This document shows, one piece after another, positions 27,295 through 35,616 of a DNA stretch of 64,000 nt; the first letter of the stretch is position 1; the number at the start of each line of letters is the position of its first letter. The stretch is from Arthrobacter sp. PsM3 (lineage in GTDB: Bacteria; Actinomycetota; Actinomycetes; Actinomycetales; Micrococcaceae): NCBI RefSeq assembly GCF_030433895.1, contig NZ_JARUXE010000027.1, positions 1 through 64,000 on the forward strand, in the 5' to 3' direction. The position numbers were made by a program, and so were the translations under genes. A model generated the notes under the pieces. It had not been told where the DNA came from and made no database searches. It saw only the letters and a list, made by a program, of their open reading frames with translations.

Positions 27295-27329
27295 TCGACT
27301 TCAAGTTGACAGAGTCAACACGGTGTCGA
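27295..27329. promoter_or_regulatory. EthR-type operator between monooxygenase and regulator
   Basis: In the 69-base divergent spacer there is a perfectly symmetric array: TCGAC, five bases, GTTGAC, AGA, GTCAAC, five bases, GTCGA, centred on 27312. Both arm pairs are exact complements. The words TCGAC and GTTGAC also occur in the mycobacterial ethA-ethR operator as I recall it, so this is the likely binding site of the adjacent TetR protein. Confidence 0.7.
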
Positions 27330-27351
27330 GAACCCGGGCTAGGATGGGCCC

Positions 27352-27984
27352 ATGGTTCAACGAGGAAGACGTACCGCAAAGGTCTCGGGGGATGAGCGCC
27401 AGGACGCAATACTGGTCACGGCCGAGGCGCTCCTCGGCGAGCGCGCCTTCGACGACATATCGATCGAGGATCTGGCCCGCGGCGCCGGGATCTCGCGCCC
27501 CACGTTCTACTTCTACTTCTCCTCCAAAGACGAGGTTCTGCTGGCCCTTCTGGACCGTGTCATCACCGAGGTGGAACACCGGGTGGGCGAGCTCCCGCGG
27601 GATTTCGAAACCGATCCCGCAGGAGCGTGGACCCGTTCCATTGGGATGTTCGTCGAGGTGTTCGTGAACCACCGCGGCGTCGCCACTGCGGCGATCGCGG
27701 CGAGAGCCCGCAACGATGAGGTGCGGGCGCTCTGGTCCCGGTCGATGCAGTCCTGGGCCGACTTCTCAACTGACATCATCAGATCTGAGCAGGCCCGGGG
27801 GGCCGCACCCGGCGGCATTGACGCCCACGACCTCGCAGTCAGCCTCAACCTGATGAACGAGCGCGTTATCACCGCGGTCCTCAACCAGGAGAGTCCCGCC
27901 ATCGTGGAGTCCCGCGCCCTGGACGTGCTCTCAACCATCTGGATCCGCAGTATCTACGGGTCCGTCAACCCCGGCCGCCCCTAA
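27352..27984 (+). CDS. TetR family regulator, EthR-like
   Basis: A 210-residue repressor. The N-terminal helix-turn-helix (about 18-65) contains DISIEDLARGAGISRPTFYFYFSSKDEVLLALLDRV, nearly the same as in EthR, and the C-terminal ligand-binding half keeps the EthR-like segments RGAAPGGIDAHDLAVSLNLMNER and IWIRSIYG. The gene is divergent from the EthA-like oxygenase, the same arrangement as in mycobacteria, and probably represses it and itself through the palindrome at 27295-27329. AGGAT precedes the ATG. The 3-hydroxyacyl-CoA dehydrogenase follows after 26 bases and may be cotranscribed. Confidence 0.92.
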   Translation: MVQRGRRTAKVSGDERQDAILVTAEALLGERAFDDISIEDLARGAGISRPTFYFYFSSKDEVLLALLDRVITEVEHRVGELPRDFETDPAGAWTRSIGMFVEVFVNHRGVATAAIAARARNDEVRALWSRSMQSWADFSTDIIRSEQARGAAPGGIDAHDLAVSLNLMNERVITAVLNQESPAIVESRALDVLSTIWIRSIYGSVNPGRP

Positions 27985-28010
27985 CCCCCACGTCAGAAGG
28001 AACACCTCAA

Positions 28011-28868
28011 ATGCCCGAAATCAAGACGCTGACCGTGCTCGGCACCGGAGTGCTCGGATCGCAGATCGCCTACCAGGCCGCGTTCCACGGATTCGCTGTC
28101 ACGGCCTACGACATTGACGACGAAGCCCTCGAAAAGGCGCGGGCCCGCTTCGCGCACCTCGCCGGCATCTACCGGGCACAGAAGGTTGCCGGCGCCGAGG
28201 AGGGCCAAGCTGAGGCGGCTCTGGCCAACCTCCGCCTCACCGCTGACCTCGGGAGCGCCGTCGCCAACGCAGACCTGGTGATCGAGGCGGTTCCCGAACT
28301 GCTCGAGCTCAAGCGGGACCTCTACCGCAAGATAGCGGAGCTCGCCCCGGCCAAGACGATCTTCGCCACGAACTCCTCAACCCTGCTGCCCAGCGACCTC
28401 AAAGATTTCACCGGCCGCCCCGACCGCTTCCTCGCTATCCATTACGCCAACAACATCTGGGTGCAGAACATCGCCGAGGTGATGGGCACCGCCGCAACCG
28501 ATCCGGCGGTGTTCGACGCCGTCGTCGGGTTCGCCCGGAACAGCGGGCTGGAGCCGATCGAGATCAAAAAGGAGAAAGCCGGCTACGTCCTGAACTCGCT
28601 TCTGGTCCCTCTCCTGAACGCGGCCGCCGGTCTGCTGCTGCAGGGCATCGCCAGCCCGGAAACGATCGATAAAACCTGGCGCATTGCCACCGGAGCGCCG
28701 AGCGGACCGTTCCAGATTTACGACGTCGTTGGCCTGGGAACCGCCTACAACATCGCCGCGTCCTCCCCGGACGCAGGCTCGCAAGCATTCGCGAAGTACC
28801 TGAAGGACAACTACCTCGACAAGGGCAAGCTCGGCGTCTCCACAGGCGAAGGCTTCTACACCTACTGA
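28011..28868 (+). CDS. 3-hydroxyacyl-CoA dehydrogenase
   Basis: NAD-dependent interconversion of 3-hydroxyacyl-CoA and 3-ketoacyl-CoA, 285 residues, the usual length for stand-alone 3-hydroxybutyryl-CoA dehydrogenases. The N-terminal Rossmann motif is VLGTGVLGSQIAYQAA with an acidic YDIDD end of strand 2. The catalytic region is IFATNSSTLLPSDL followed by RFLAIHYANN (histidine of the catalytic pair), and the C-terminal helical domain starts near EKAGYVLNSLL. It lies 26 bases after the EthR-like gene. This hints that the oxygenase-hydrolase locus feeds an acyl-CoA or beta-oxidation route. Confidence 0.9.
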   Translation: MPEIKTLTVLGTGVLGSQIAYQAAFHGFAVTAYDIDDEALEKARARFAHLAGIYRAQKVAGAEEGQAEAALANLRLTADLGSAVANADLVIEAVPELLELKRDLYRKIAELAPAKTIFATNSSTLLPSDLKDFTGRPDRFLAIHYANNIWVQNIAEVMGTAATDPAVFDAVVGFARNSGLEPIEIKKEKAGYVLNSLLVPLLNAAAGLLLQGIASPETIDKTWRIATGAPSGPFQIYDVVGLGTAYNIAASSPDAGSQAFAKYLKDNYLDKGKLGVSTGEGFYTY

Positions 28869-28900
28869 GTCCGCCCGGCGCCCTGCTGCGGCGCCGCACC

Positions 28901-31063
28901 TCACGGAGGCGGCGGTTCAGGCTTGGTCATGGACTCGGGCGGTGGGGCGAACGGCGCGGCGGGGTACAGTCCGGCCACCTGCTGCATGTAATTTGCCCAC
29001 TGCGGGCCGGCGAGCATGTAGCCGTCAATGTTCTTGTAGAACTTGCCGTTGATGGTGACGTTCTGGCCCGGCCGTTTCTGGCCCTCCAGGGTGTCCCCGA
29101 AAAAGGACGCGGTGGCCAGGCCGCTGGTGTAGCCGACCACCCAGGTCGCGCCGTTGGTGTTGGAAGTGCCGGTCTTGGCTGCGGCGGGGACCTGATTCTG
29201 GACCTTGGGCTCGATGTAGATTCCGGACCCCTTTTTCAGCACGTCCTGGAGCACGGAGTTCACGCCGCGGGCCACCTCGGGCTTGACCGCGCTGCGGCAG
29301 TCGCTGGTCTCGGCCGGAAGCTTCCGTCCTGATGCATCGGTCACGTCCGCGATGCCGATCGGGGCACAGTACTTGCCCTCAGCGGCGAACGTCGCAAATG
29401 CATTGGCCAGGTGGAGCGGCGCCACACCAATGGCGCCCAGCAGGTTGCCCAGCTGATGCATGTTCACTTGCGCGTTGTCCACGGCGCTGTGAAGGCCCAC
29501 GGCATCCACCATTCTCTGGATGCCGCAGAAGTCCAGTTCCGCGGCCTCGGCGAAGGTCGCCGTGTTGATGGAGTTGTAGAGCCCGTAATTGACGGGCATC
29601 TTGCGGTAGTAGCCCTCGTCGTTGTTCTGGAGATCGTCCGTGGCGCCGAGGGACTTTTGGGCCGTATCGTAGGCGCCAAGGACCTTTCCACAGCTGGACT
29701 TCCAGGGGAAGTCCAGGGGATAAGTCCGCCGGGCGGCGTCCACCTCGGCGACCATGGACTTGCCTTCGTTGAGCCATTCCGCGAAAGTGAACGGTTTCAT
29801 CGTGGACCCGGGCTGGAACCCGCCGGCGCCGTTCAGGTCGTTGCCACTGGCGTCCTTGGCGTCCACGTTAAAGTTCAGCTGGGTATCGAACTTCCCGGGT
29901 TCGGGGAGGAACACGGTGTTTTGCGCCATCGCCAGGATCTTCCCGGTGCCCGGCGCAATTGTGACCAGCGACGCACCCCACTTGTCCGGGTTGGCGCCGG
30001 CGGTGGCGTCGACCTGCGCCTGCGCGGCCGCTTGCAGCCGGCTGTCCAGCGTGGTGGTGATGGTCAGGCCGCCGCGGTACAGCTTTTTCTCGCGATCCGT
30101 GGCGTCGACGCCGTACGCCGGGTTGTTGAGGATCAGGTGCGAAATGTAGTCGCAGAAGTATGGTGCCATGTCAGCCGCAGAGCACCCCTGCTTTGCGGGC
30201 GTGATTTTCAGCTCGACCCCGCTGGCGACGGCGGCGTCATGATCGGCTTGAAGGATTTTCCCCTCGCTGAGCATTTTGTCCAGGACCTGGTTGCGTCGCT
30301 TGACGGAGTTTTCCGGATGCGCGGTGGGATCGTAATAGCTGGGGCTGTTGACCAGGCCGGCGAGCAGTGCAGCCTGCGGCAGGGTGAGGTCCTTTGCTGA
30401 GGTACTGAAGAAATGCCGGGCTGCGGCTTCGATGCCATACGCGTCCCGGTTGAAGAACACGATATTGAGATAGCCCTCAAGGATCTGGTCCTTGGAGTAT
30501 TTCTTTTCCAGCTCGATGGCGAGCTTCATCTCCCGCACCTTGTCGCCGATGCTTTTCTGCCCGCTGAGGACCACCTGATCGCCCCTGTCCGCCGACAACA
30601 GGGACTCATTGATCACGTTCGTTACGTACTGCTGGGTCAGCGTGGAAGCGCCCTGTCTGCTGCCGCCGGTCAGGTTGGCGGTGAGCGCCCGGAGAATCCC
30701 CTGCGGGTCGACGCCGGCGTGCTTGTAGAAACGGCTGTCCTCGATGGCGACAATCGCGTCCCGGATGTAGGGGGACATCTGGTCCAGCCCGATCTTCACG
30801 CGGTTCTCCGCGAAGAAGGTGGCGATCGGCTTCCCGTCCGCGCTCAGCACCTTGGTTGACTGCGACGGCGGCTCAACCGCGAGCTCGGCGGGGAGGTGGT
30901 TGAAGAAGATGATTGACCTGCTGACGGCAACGCCGGCAGCAGCGACGCCAGGGACCGCCAGGCTTGCGACCAGAACACCGCAGATCGCGCTCACTGTCAG
31001 GAATCCGAGGACCCTCCAAAGGGCCGCGGCCAGACGAGATCCGACTCGTTTCTTCGGCGCCAT
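28901..31063 (-). CDS. Bifunctional penicillin-binding protein (class A)
   Basis: Peptidoglycan glycosyltransferase/transpeptidase of 720 residues, anchored by one N-terminal transmembrane helix (about 16-46). The GT51 domain holds the catalytic glutamate E108 in AIEDSRFYKHAGVD and GGSRQGASTLTQQYVTN. The transpeptidase domain has the SxxK serine in GSTMK near residue 418 and KTGTSNTNG near 629. The C-terminus is proline rich (PPPESMTKPEPPPP) with no PASTA domain. The ATG at 31063 is preferred; an upstream frame to 31117 lacks support. A very similar paralogue is encoded at 61063-63207. Confidence 0.93.
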   Translation of the reverse strand: MAPKKRVGSRLAAALWRVLGFLTVSAICGVLVASLAVPGVAAAGVAVSRSIIFFNHLPAELAVEPPSQSTKVLSADGKPIATFFAENRVKIGLDQMSPYIRDAIVAIEDSRFYKHAGVDPQGILRALTANLTGGSRQGASTLTQQYVTNVINESLLSADRGDQVVLSGQKSIGDKVREMKLAIELEKKYSKDQILEGYLNIVFFNRDAYGIEAAARHFFSTSAKDLTLPQAALLAGLVNSPSYYDPTAHPENSVKRRNQVLDKMLSEGKILQADHDAAVASGVELKITPAKQGCSAADMAPYFCDYISHLILNNPAYGVDATDREKKLYRGGLTITTTLDSRLQAAAQAQVDATAGANPDKWGASLVTIAPGTGKILAMAQNTVFLPEPGKFDTQLNFNVDAKDASGNDLNGAGGFQPGSTMKPFTFAEWLNEGKSMVAEVDAARRTYPLDFPWKSSCGKVLGAYDTAQKSLGATDDLQNNDEGYYRKMPVNYGLYNSINTATFAEAAELDFCGIQRMVDAVGLHSAVDNAQVNMHQLGNLLGAIGVAPLHLANAFATFAAEGKYCAPIGIADVTDASGRKLPAETSDCRSAVKPEVARGVNSVLQDVLKKGSGIYIEPKVQNQVPAAAKTGTSNTNGATWVVGYTSGLATASFFGDTLEGQKRPGQNVTINGKFYKNIDGYMLAGPQWANYMQQVAGLYPAAPFAPPPESMTKPEPPPP

Positions 31064-31189
31064 GTTTGACCAGCTATCGGGCTCAAAATGTGTGATCAGA
31101 ATACGCCGGAACGGCACCGGAGGGCCAGCCGGGGAAGGGCTCAGGCGGGCATCCTGGGAACGAGGACAAGACCCCGCAGGACAGCTGAC

Positions 31190-32419
31190 TTACCTGTCAG
31201 CCAGATACGACAGCGCGGCCACGACGTGGGTTTGAACCCCGAAGGACAGGGTCGGGTCCATCACGGGGGCGAACAAGGGGGAGTGGTTCGCCGGAATGTC
31301 CTGTGCCACCGTTCCCCCAGCAGCCGCTGCCCGGTACGCCTCGGGGTCGGCTCCGCCAATGAGCCAAAAGGTGTAAGGCACGCCGAAGGCTTCCGGAATG
31401 CGGCTGAAGTCCTCGGAAGCCGTCTGCCGCTCCGCCTGATGCACCGCGTCCGGACCGAAGTGGGCGGTAAACGCGGTTCGCACCCGCGCCGTCACGGCCG
31501 CGTCGTTGCTGGTGAGCGGGAACTGCCCGTAGTACTCGAAATCAGGTTCGCGGGACGCTCCGGCGGCGGAGCACTCGCCCCTGACGATCCGCTCGATCGC
31601 GGCGAGCACGCTGGCCCGGACCTGGTTGTCATAGGTGCGGATGTTCAACAGCAGGGTGGCACGGTCCGGAATGATGTTCGACGTCGTCCCCGCGTGCAGC
31701 GCGCCAACGGTTACGACGGCGAACTCGCCCGGTTTTACCTCCCGGGCCACGATTGACTGCAGCCGGAGCACGATCGAGGCCGCCAGCACCACCGGGTCCA
31801 CGGACATGTGCGGCATTGAGCCGTGGGCGCCCTTCCCGTACACAGTGATTTTGAGTGAATCCCCGGCCGAGAGGACTGGTCCTTCCGTCGTGGCGACCGT
31901 CCCCGCCGGTAGCGGCATCACGTGCTGGGCGAGGGCGACGTCGGGACGTGGCACTTTGGTGACGAGGCCGTCATCGACCATTGCCTGGGACCCGGCCCCG
32001 ATCTCCTCGGCCGGCTGGAAGAGCGCGATGTAGGTACCGGACCAGGCACCGCGTCCGTCCGCCATCAGCTTGGCGGCGCCGAGCAGCGCACTGACGTGCA
32101 GGTCGTGCCCGCAGGCGTGCATGACCCCGCTCACCGTCGACGCGTACGGCAACCCCGTGGCTTCCGTGACGGGAAGCGCGTCCATGTCGGCGCGGGCGAG
32201 GACAGTGGGGCCATCTCCGTTTCTGAGCACACCGATGACGCCGGCGCCTCCAACGCGGCTCACCGAATAGCCGAACGCGGCGAGCTTGCCCTCGACGGTT
32301 TTTGATGTCCGGTGCTCTTCGAGGCTCAACTCGGGGTGCCGGTGCAACTCGGTGTACGTTTCGCGGATCCAGCCGAGTTCGGAATCCAGGCTGGCCAGGA
32401 CTGTGTCGGAACTGCTCAT
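31190..32419 (-). CDS. M20 family amidohydrolase
   Basis: Zinc-dependent amidohydrolase/deacylase of 409 residues, of the hippurate hydrolase / N-acyl-amino acid hydrolase group. Metal-binding motifs are visible at MHACGHDLH, QPAEE and the late SEDFSRIPE, together with the ELHRHPELSLEE start typical of the group. The dimerisation domain begins near YGKGAHGSMPH. It is divergent from the META lipoprotein at 32620. Substrates are likely N-acylated or amide amino acids; specificity cannot be told. Confidence 0.92.
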   Translation of the reverse strand: MSSSDTVLASLDSELGWIRETYTELHRHPELSLEEHRTSKTVEGKLAAFGYSVSRVGGAGVIGVLRNGDGPTVLARADMDALPVTEATGLPYASTVSGVMHACGHDLHVSALLGAAKLMADGRGAWSGTYIALFQPAEEIGAGSQAMVDDGLVTKVPRPDVALAQHVMPLPAGTVATTEGPVLSAGDSLKITVYGKGAHGSMPHMSVDPVVLAASIVLRLQSIVAREVKPGEFAVVTVGALHAGTTSNIIPDRATLLLNIRTYDNQVRASVLAAIERIVRGECSAAGASREPDFEYYGQFPLTSNDAAVTARVRTAFTAHFGPDAVHQAERQTASEDFSRIPEAFGVPYTFWLIGGADPEAYRAAAAGGTVAQDIPANHSPLFAPVMDPTLSFGVQTHVVAALSYLADR

Positions 32420-32519
32420 GCGCTGCTCGCTCTCGGAGGTCCGAAGCGCCTGGGCAGTCCGGGCGCAGCTGGCAGAACCAGCCTAGACCCGGCCAGTGCC
32501 GGGCACGCCGACGCGCGGT

Positions 32520-32539
32520 ACGCACCCGACCGGGTGCGT
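32520..32539. repeat. Near-contiguous inverted repeat in a divergent promoter region
   Basis: ACGCACCCG, two bases, then CGGGTGCGT between the M20 gene and the META lipoprotein gene. It could be an operator for either gene or a small hairpin; nothing else identifies it. Confidence 0.35.
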
Positions 32540-32619
32540 CACCCCAGCCGGGGCGTCGTGGGTGGTGGGGACGTCAATTGATGCTTCCGCCTCGAGGCCC
32601 CGCGGTCTAGCATGGCGGC

Positions 32620-32997
32620 ATGAGCCGATTGCGTCGAAGCGGTCTTCTGGTTGTTGCCACGCTGGTTGCTGGCGTTGGGGCAGTGGCACTCACGGGGTGC
32701 TCTGGTCCGGCATTGACATCGTTCGCGGGCGGTTGGGGGCAGACCGGCAGTGGTCAGCCCAATCTCACGATCACCGACGACGGTTCCTTCCAGGGAACAG
32801 ACGGCTGCAATCGTTTGACGGGCAAGGGATCGATTTCGGGCGATGTCTTCGGCTTCGGCCCAATCGCATCCACTTCCATGGCCTGCAGCGATGTCGATAC
32901 GTGGCTATCGCATGCGGACACCGCCAAAGTGGATGGGAGTGTGCTTGTCGTTTATGACAGGGGCGGCGGCCAAATCGGAACGCTGCCCAAGCAGTGA
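32620..32997 (+). CDS. META/HslJ-like lipoprotein
   Basis: A 125-residue exported lipoprotein. The signal peptide has basic SRLRRSG, a hydrophobic core and lipobox ALTGC (cysteine near residue 27). The mature part GSFQGTDGCNRLTGKGSI matches the META domain (W-x-L...GCN-x-x-G), found in HslJ and related stress or protease-inhibitor-like proteins. Function in actinobacteria is unclear. A TAGCAT close to the ATG may be part of the promoter. The stop is 21 bases from the convergent SDR gene, with a CCGCCAGG/CCTGGCGG hairpin at 33008-33031. Confidence 0.8.
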   Translation: MSRLRRSGLLVVATLVAGVGAVALTGCSGPALTSFAGGWGQTGSGQPNLTITDDGSFQGTDGCNRLTGKGSISGDVFGFGPIASTSMACSDVDTWLSHADTAKVDGSVLVVYDRGGGQIGTLPKQ

Positions 32998-33018
32998 CGG
33001 AAGGAATCCGCCAGGCCG

Positions 33019-33867
33019 TCAGCCCTGGCGGTCGGGGTCCAGGACGGTGACGTCCAGGGGCATGCGGTTGGCGCGGCGGAGGCGTCCGGCCAGCAGGTTG
33101 CGCACCCCGCGGGACACCATCGTGGTCTTGGTCAGATACCTGAACTGGGCGGCGTCCGAGGTGACGAGGTCCAGGAGGGGGCGCGCGGCGTCGTCGGGGG
33201 TCTGCCCCCACAGCCCGACGACGACCTGCAGCCCGCCCAGGCGGTGCTCGTAGCCGGGCTGGGACGTGACGTGCCCCAGCATGTCCGTCACCACCAGCCC
33301 CGGGTTCATGCCGTGCACCCGGACGGCGGTGCCTTTGGTCTCCAGCCGCAACGTCTCGGTGAACTGGCGGACCCAGCGCTTGCTCGACGCATACGCGTTC
33401 TGCAGCGCCACCGGGCCCTGGTCGCCCTGGCCGTAGACGTTGACGAGGTCCCCGTGGCCTTGGCCGAGGAACACCGGCAGCGCAACCCTTGCCCCGTGGA
33501 ACGTGCCGAGGATGTTCGTGCGCACCACCCGCGTGAAGTCGTCGACCGGCGTGGACGCCGTGGGCCCGAAGACGCCGGAGGTCCCGGCGTTGTTGACCCA
33601 GATGTCGAGCGTCCCGCGGCTCAGGGCCTCGTCGCGCAGGGCCTCGACGTCGGCCAGCTCACCGGTGTCGCAGCGACGTCCGGACGCCGCGATCCCTTCC
33701 GCATGCAGCCGTTCGACGGCGGCCGCGACGTCGACGTCGGACCTGGACGCCAGCACCACCGTCGCGCCCTGATGGCCCAGCAGCCCGGCCATGGCAAACC
33801 CCAGGCCCCGTGTCGAGCCGGTCACGACCGCCACGCGTCCGCGGAGTACGTCCCCTTGCGAATCCAT
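33019..33867 (-). CDS. SDR family NAD(P)-dependent oxidoreductase
   Basis: A 282-residue classical short-chain dehydrogenase: TGSTRGLG near residues 16-23, NNAGTSG, and the catalytic YASSK. The C-terminal half (LLDLVTSDAAQFRYLTKT...GRLRRANRM) is longer than in FabG-type enzymes. The ATG at 33867 has GGGAGA five bases upstream. No substrate is implied by the neighbours. Confidence 0.87.
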   Translation of the reverse strand: MDSQGDVLRGRVAVVTGSTRGLGFAMAGLLGHQGATVVLASRSDVDVAAAVERLHAEGIAASGRRCDTGELADVEALRDEALSRGTLDIWVNNAGTSGVFGPTASTPVDDFTRVVRTNILGTFHGARVALPVFLGQGHGDLVNVYGQGDQGPVALQNAYASSKRWVRQFTETLRLETKGTAVRVHGMNPGLVVTDMLGHVTSQPGYEHRLGGLQVVVGLWGQTPDDAARPLLDLVTSDAAQFRYLTKTTMVSRGVRNLLAGRLRRANRMPLDVTVLDPDRQG

Positions 33868-33949
33868 GCTTCTCCCATGTGCGAAGGGGCCGGGGAGAGT
33901 AACAGCCCCGGCATCGCGACCGTTCCGGGGTGCCGGGCCGGCCCTGCTC

Positions 33950-34744
33950 CTACTCCCAGGCCCTGACGTAGTCGACTTTCACTGTGGACGCCTTCCCGTA
34001 AGCGGCGCTGGTGTTGGCTTGGCCGACATTCAGGACCAGGTATTGCGGGGCGTTGCCGTCGTCCGTGCGGATGGACTTGACCTTGACGCCGTCCACGTAG
34101 ACCTCAGCGAGGCTGTCCTTACGCCATAGGCCGTAGGTGTGGAAATCTTCGCCCCAATAGCCCGGAATTGCGCCCTGGGGGTAAGCTCCCGGGCCTGAGT
34201 GGTAGTTGGACGTCAGCCTTCCGTTGATCACTTCGGCGATGTCGATCTCGCCCGTTGCCGGCCAGGATTGCCCGGTGGTCCACCAAGCGGGAAAGTTGTG
34301 GAGCACCTGTCCCTTGCCGGGGAAAGAGATGCGGGCCTCGACATAGCCGGTCCTGAACTCGTATCCGGTCTTGGCGGCGTCCTTCGGGTTCGACGATACT
34401 AGAGCGCCGGTGCCGGAGTTCGAGAGCTTCAGCGATAGGTGCCCGCCGCTGACGGAGACGTTTGCGGGGTCGGTTTTGACCCCGTTCAATCGGCTGCCGA
34501 CGAACCAGGAACGGGACCACTTGTTCGTGTCGAGGGTGGTTCCGTCGAACTCATCACCGAAGGTCTGGGTCCATGCGCCCGGGACCCCGACGGGCATCTT
34601 TGCGGGCTGGGTCGAGGCATATTGGGCAGCAGCAACGGGGGCTGCGACAACGTCAGCGTCGGCGGCGACGGCGCCGAGGGCCGCCGTGAGGGACAGTGCG
34701 GCCGCCATCGCCGTAGCGGCAAAAAACGTGGTGAGTCTGTTCAT
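33950..34744 (-). CDS. Secreted GH16 family glycoside hydrolase
   Basis: A 264-residue exported beta-glucan-type hydrolase. The signal peptide covers about residues 1-28 (basic start, alanine-rich core, AVA cleavage-like site). The GH16 active-site signature GEIDIAEVING holds nucleophile E166, helper D168 and acid/base E171. WTQTFGDEFDGTTLDTNKW opens the lectin-like beta-sandwich. It could be a laminarinase, licheninase or related enzyme. It lies 15 bases after an SDR gene on the same strand and may be cotranscribed with it. Confidence 0.9.
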   Translation of the reverse strand: MNRLTTFFAATAMAAALSLTAALGAVAADADVVAAPVAAAQYASTQPAKMPVGVPGAWTQTFGDEFDGTTLDTNKWSRSWFVGSRLNGVKTDPANVSVSGGHLSLKLSNSGTGALVSSNPKDAAKTGYEFRTGYVEARISFPGKGQVLHNFPAWWTTGQSWPATGEIDIAEVINGRLTSNYHSGPGAYPQGAIPGYWGEDFHTYGLWRKDSLAEVYVDGVKVKSIRTDDGNAPQYLVLNVGQANTSAAYGKASTVKVDYVRAWE

Positions 34745-34759
34745 GGCTACTCCCGGAGA

Positions 34760-35530
34760 TCATCGAAACAGTCTGATGCCGGTCAGTTCAGCGAGTTCAT
34801 CCAGGAGCCGGTCCTGGAAGCAGGGGTCGAGGGCTGCGGGGGCGGGTGGGTGGCGCTGCTGGTGGTGCCAGTATCCGCCGCTGGTGAGAGCGGCGGGATC
34901 GTGGCTGGTGGCCAGCCATGTTTGCGTCAGGTATCCCATTTCCAGGTCGTCGGGCGCTCCGGGGCCGCCCATTTTGGTGGGGACCCAGCCCGGGTCGACC
35001 GCGTTGCCCAGCACGGAGGGCCAGCGGCGCGCGACAGCGAGGGCGAGGGCGGTGACGTACAGCTTGCTCTCGGAGTACGCCTGGCCGGAGTTCCAGCGCC
35101 GTGCGGTCCAGTCGATGTCCTCCAGTGAGTCGCTGCCGCTTCGGTGCAGGCCGCTGCTGAGGTAAATCAGGCGGTCCGGCCGGTCGATCAGTGCCGTGAG
35201 CAGGTACGGCGCCAAGGTGTTCACGGCCAGTGTCCGGGCGTGCCCCTCGGGCGTGGTTCCCCGTGCGGGTTCCAGGTACCTGCCGGCGTTGTGAATGACG
35301 GCGTCCATTCGGCCGATGCTGTTTACCTGGTCGGCCAGCGAGCGGGTTTCCGCCGCGCTGCTGAGATCGCCGACGACGACGCCGGCCGCCTGTGCGGCCA
35401 GGTCGCCGAGGTCGTTTGCGCGCCGCGGCGTTCGGGCGTGCAGGACGACATCATGGCCGCCGCGGAGAAGGGTACGTGCCGCGGCCAGGCCCAGCCCGTC
35501 GGCGGAGCCGGTGATGAAGATGCGTGCCAC
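34760..35530 (-). CDS. SDR family oxidoreductase
   Basis: A 256-residue short-chain dehydrogenase starting at a GTG (35530) with AGGGG upstream. Motifs are TGSADGLG (7-14), HNAGRYL and YSESK. The C-terminal region has GYWHHQQRHPPAPAALDP, common in SDRs of the retinol-dehydrogenase-like group. The next gene, GH16, begins 15 bases downstream. Substrate unknown. Confidence 0.87.
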   Translation of the reverse strand: MARIFITGSADGLGLAAARTLLRGGHDVVLHARTPRRANDLGDLAAQAAGVVVGDLSSAAETRSLADQVNSIGRMDAVIHNAGRYLEPARGTTPEGHARTLAVNTLAPYLLTALIDRPDRLIYLSSGLHRSGSDSLEDIDWTARRWNSGQAYSESKLYVTALALAVARRWPSVLGNAVDPGWVPTKMGGPGAPDDLEMGYLTQTWLATSHDPAALTSGGYWHHQQRHPPAPAALDPCFQDRLLDELAELTGIRLFR

Positions 35531-35616
35531 GAGATCTTCCCCTCATCGTGGGACATTAGGGAACAGGACCCGGAAGAACCGGATGCGTTCCGGCCCGCGA
35601 GACTCCTGTGTGGTTG

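Noticed and set aside
29411..30400. 329-codon plus-strand frame
   Set aside because: Antisense of the penicillin-binding protein; a similar shadow occurs in the paralogue at 60883-61959.
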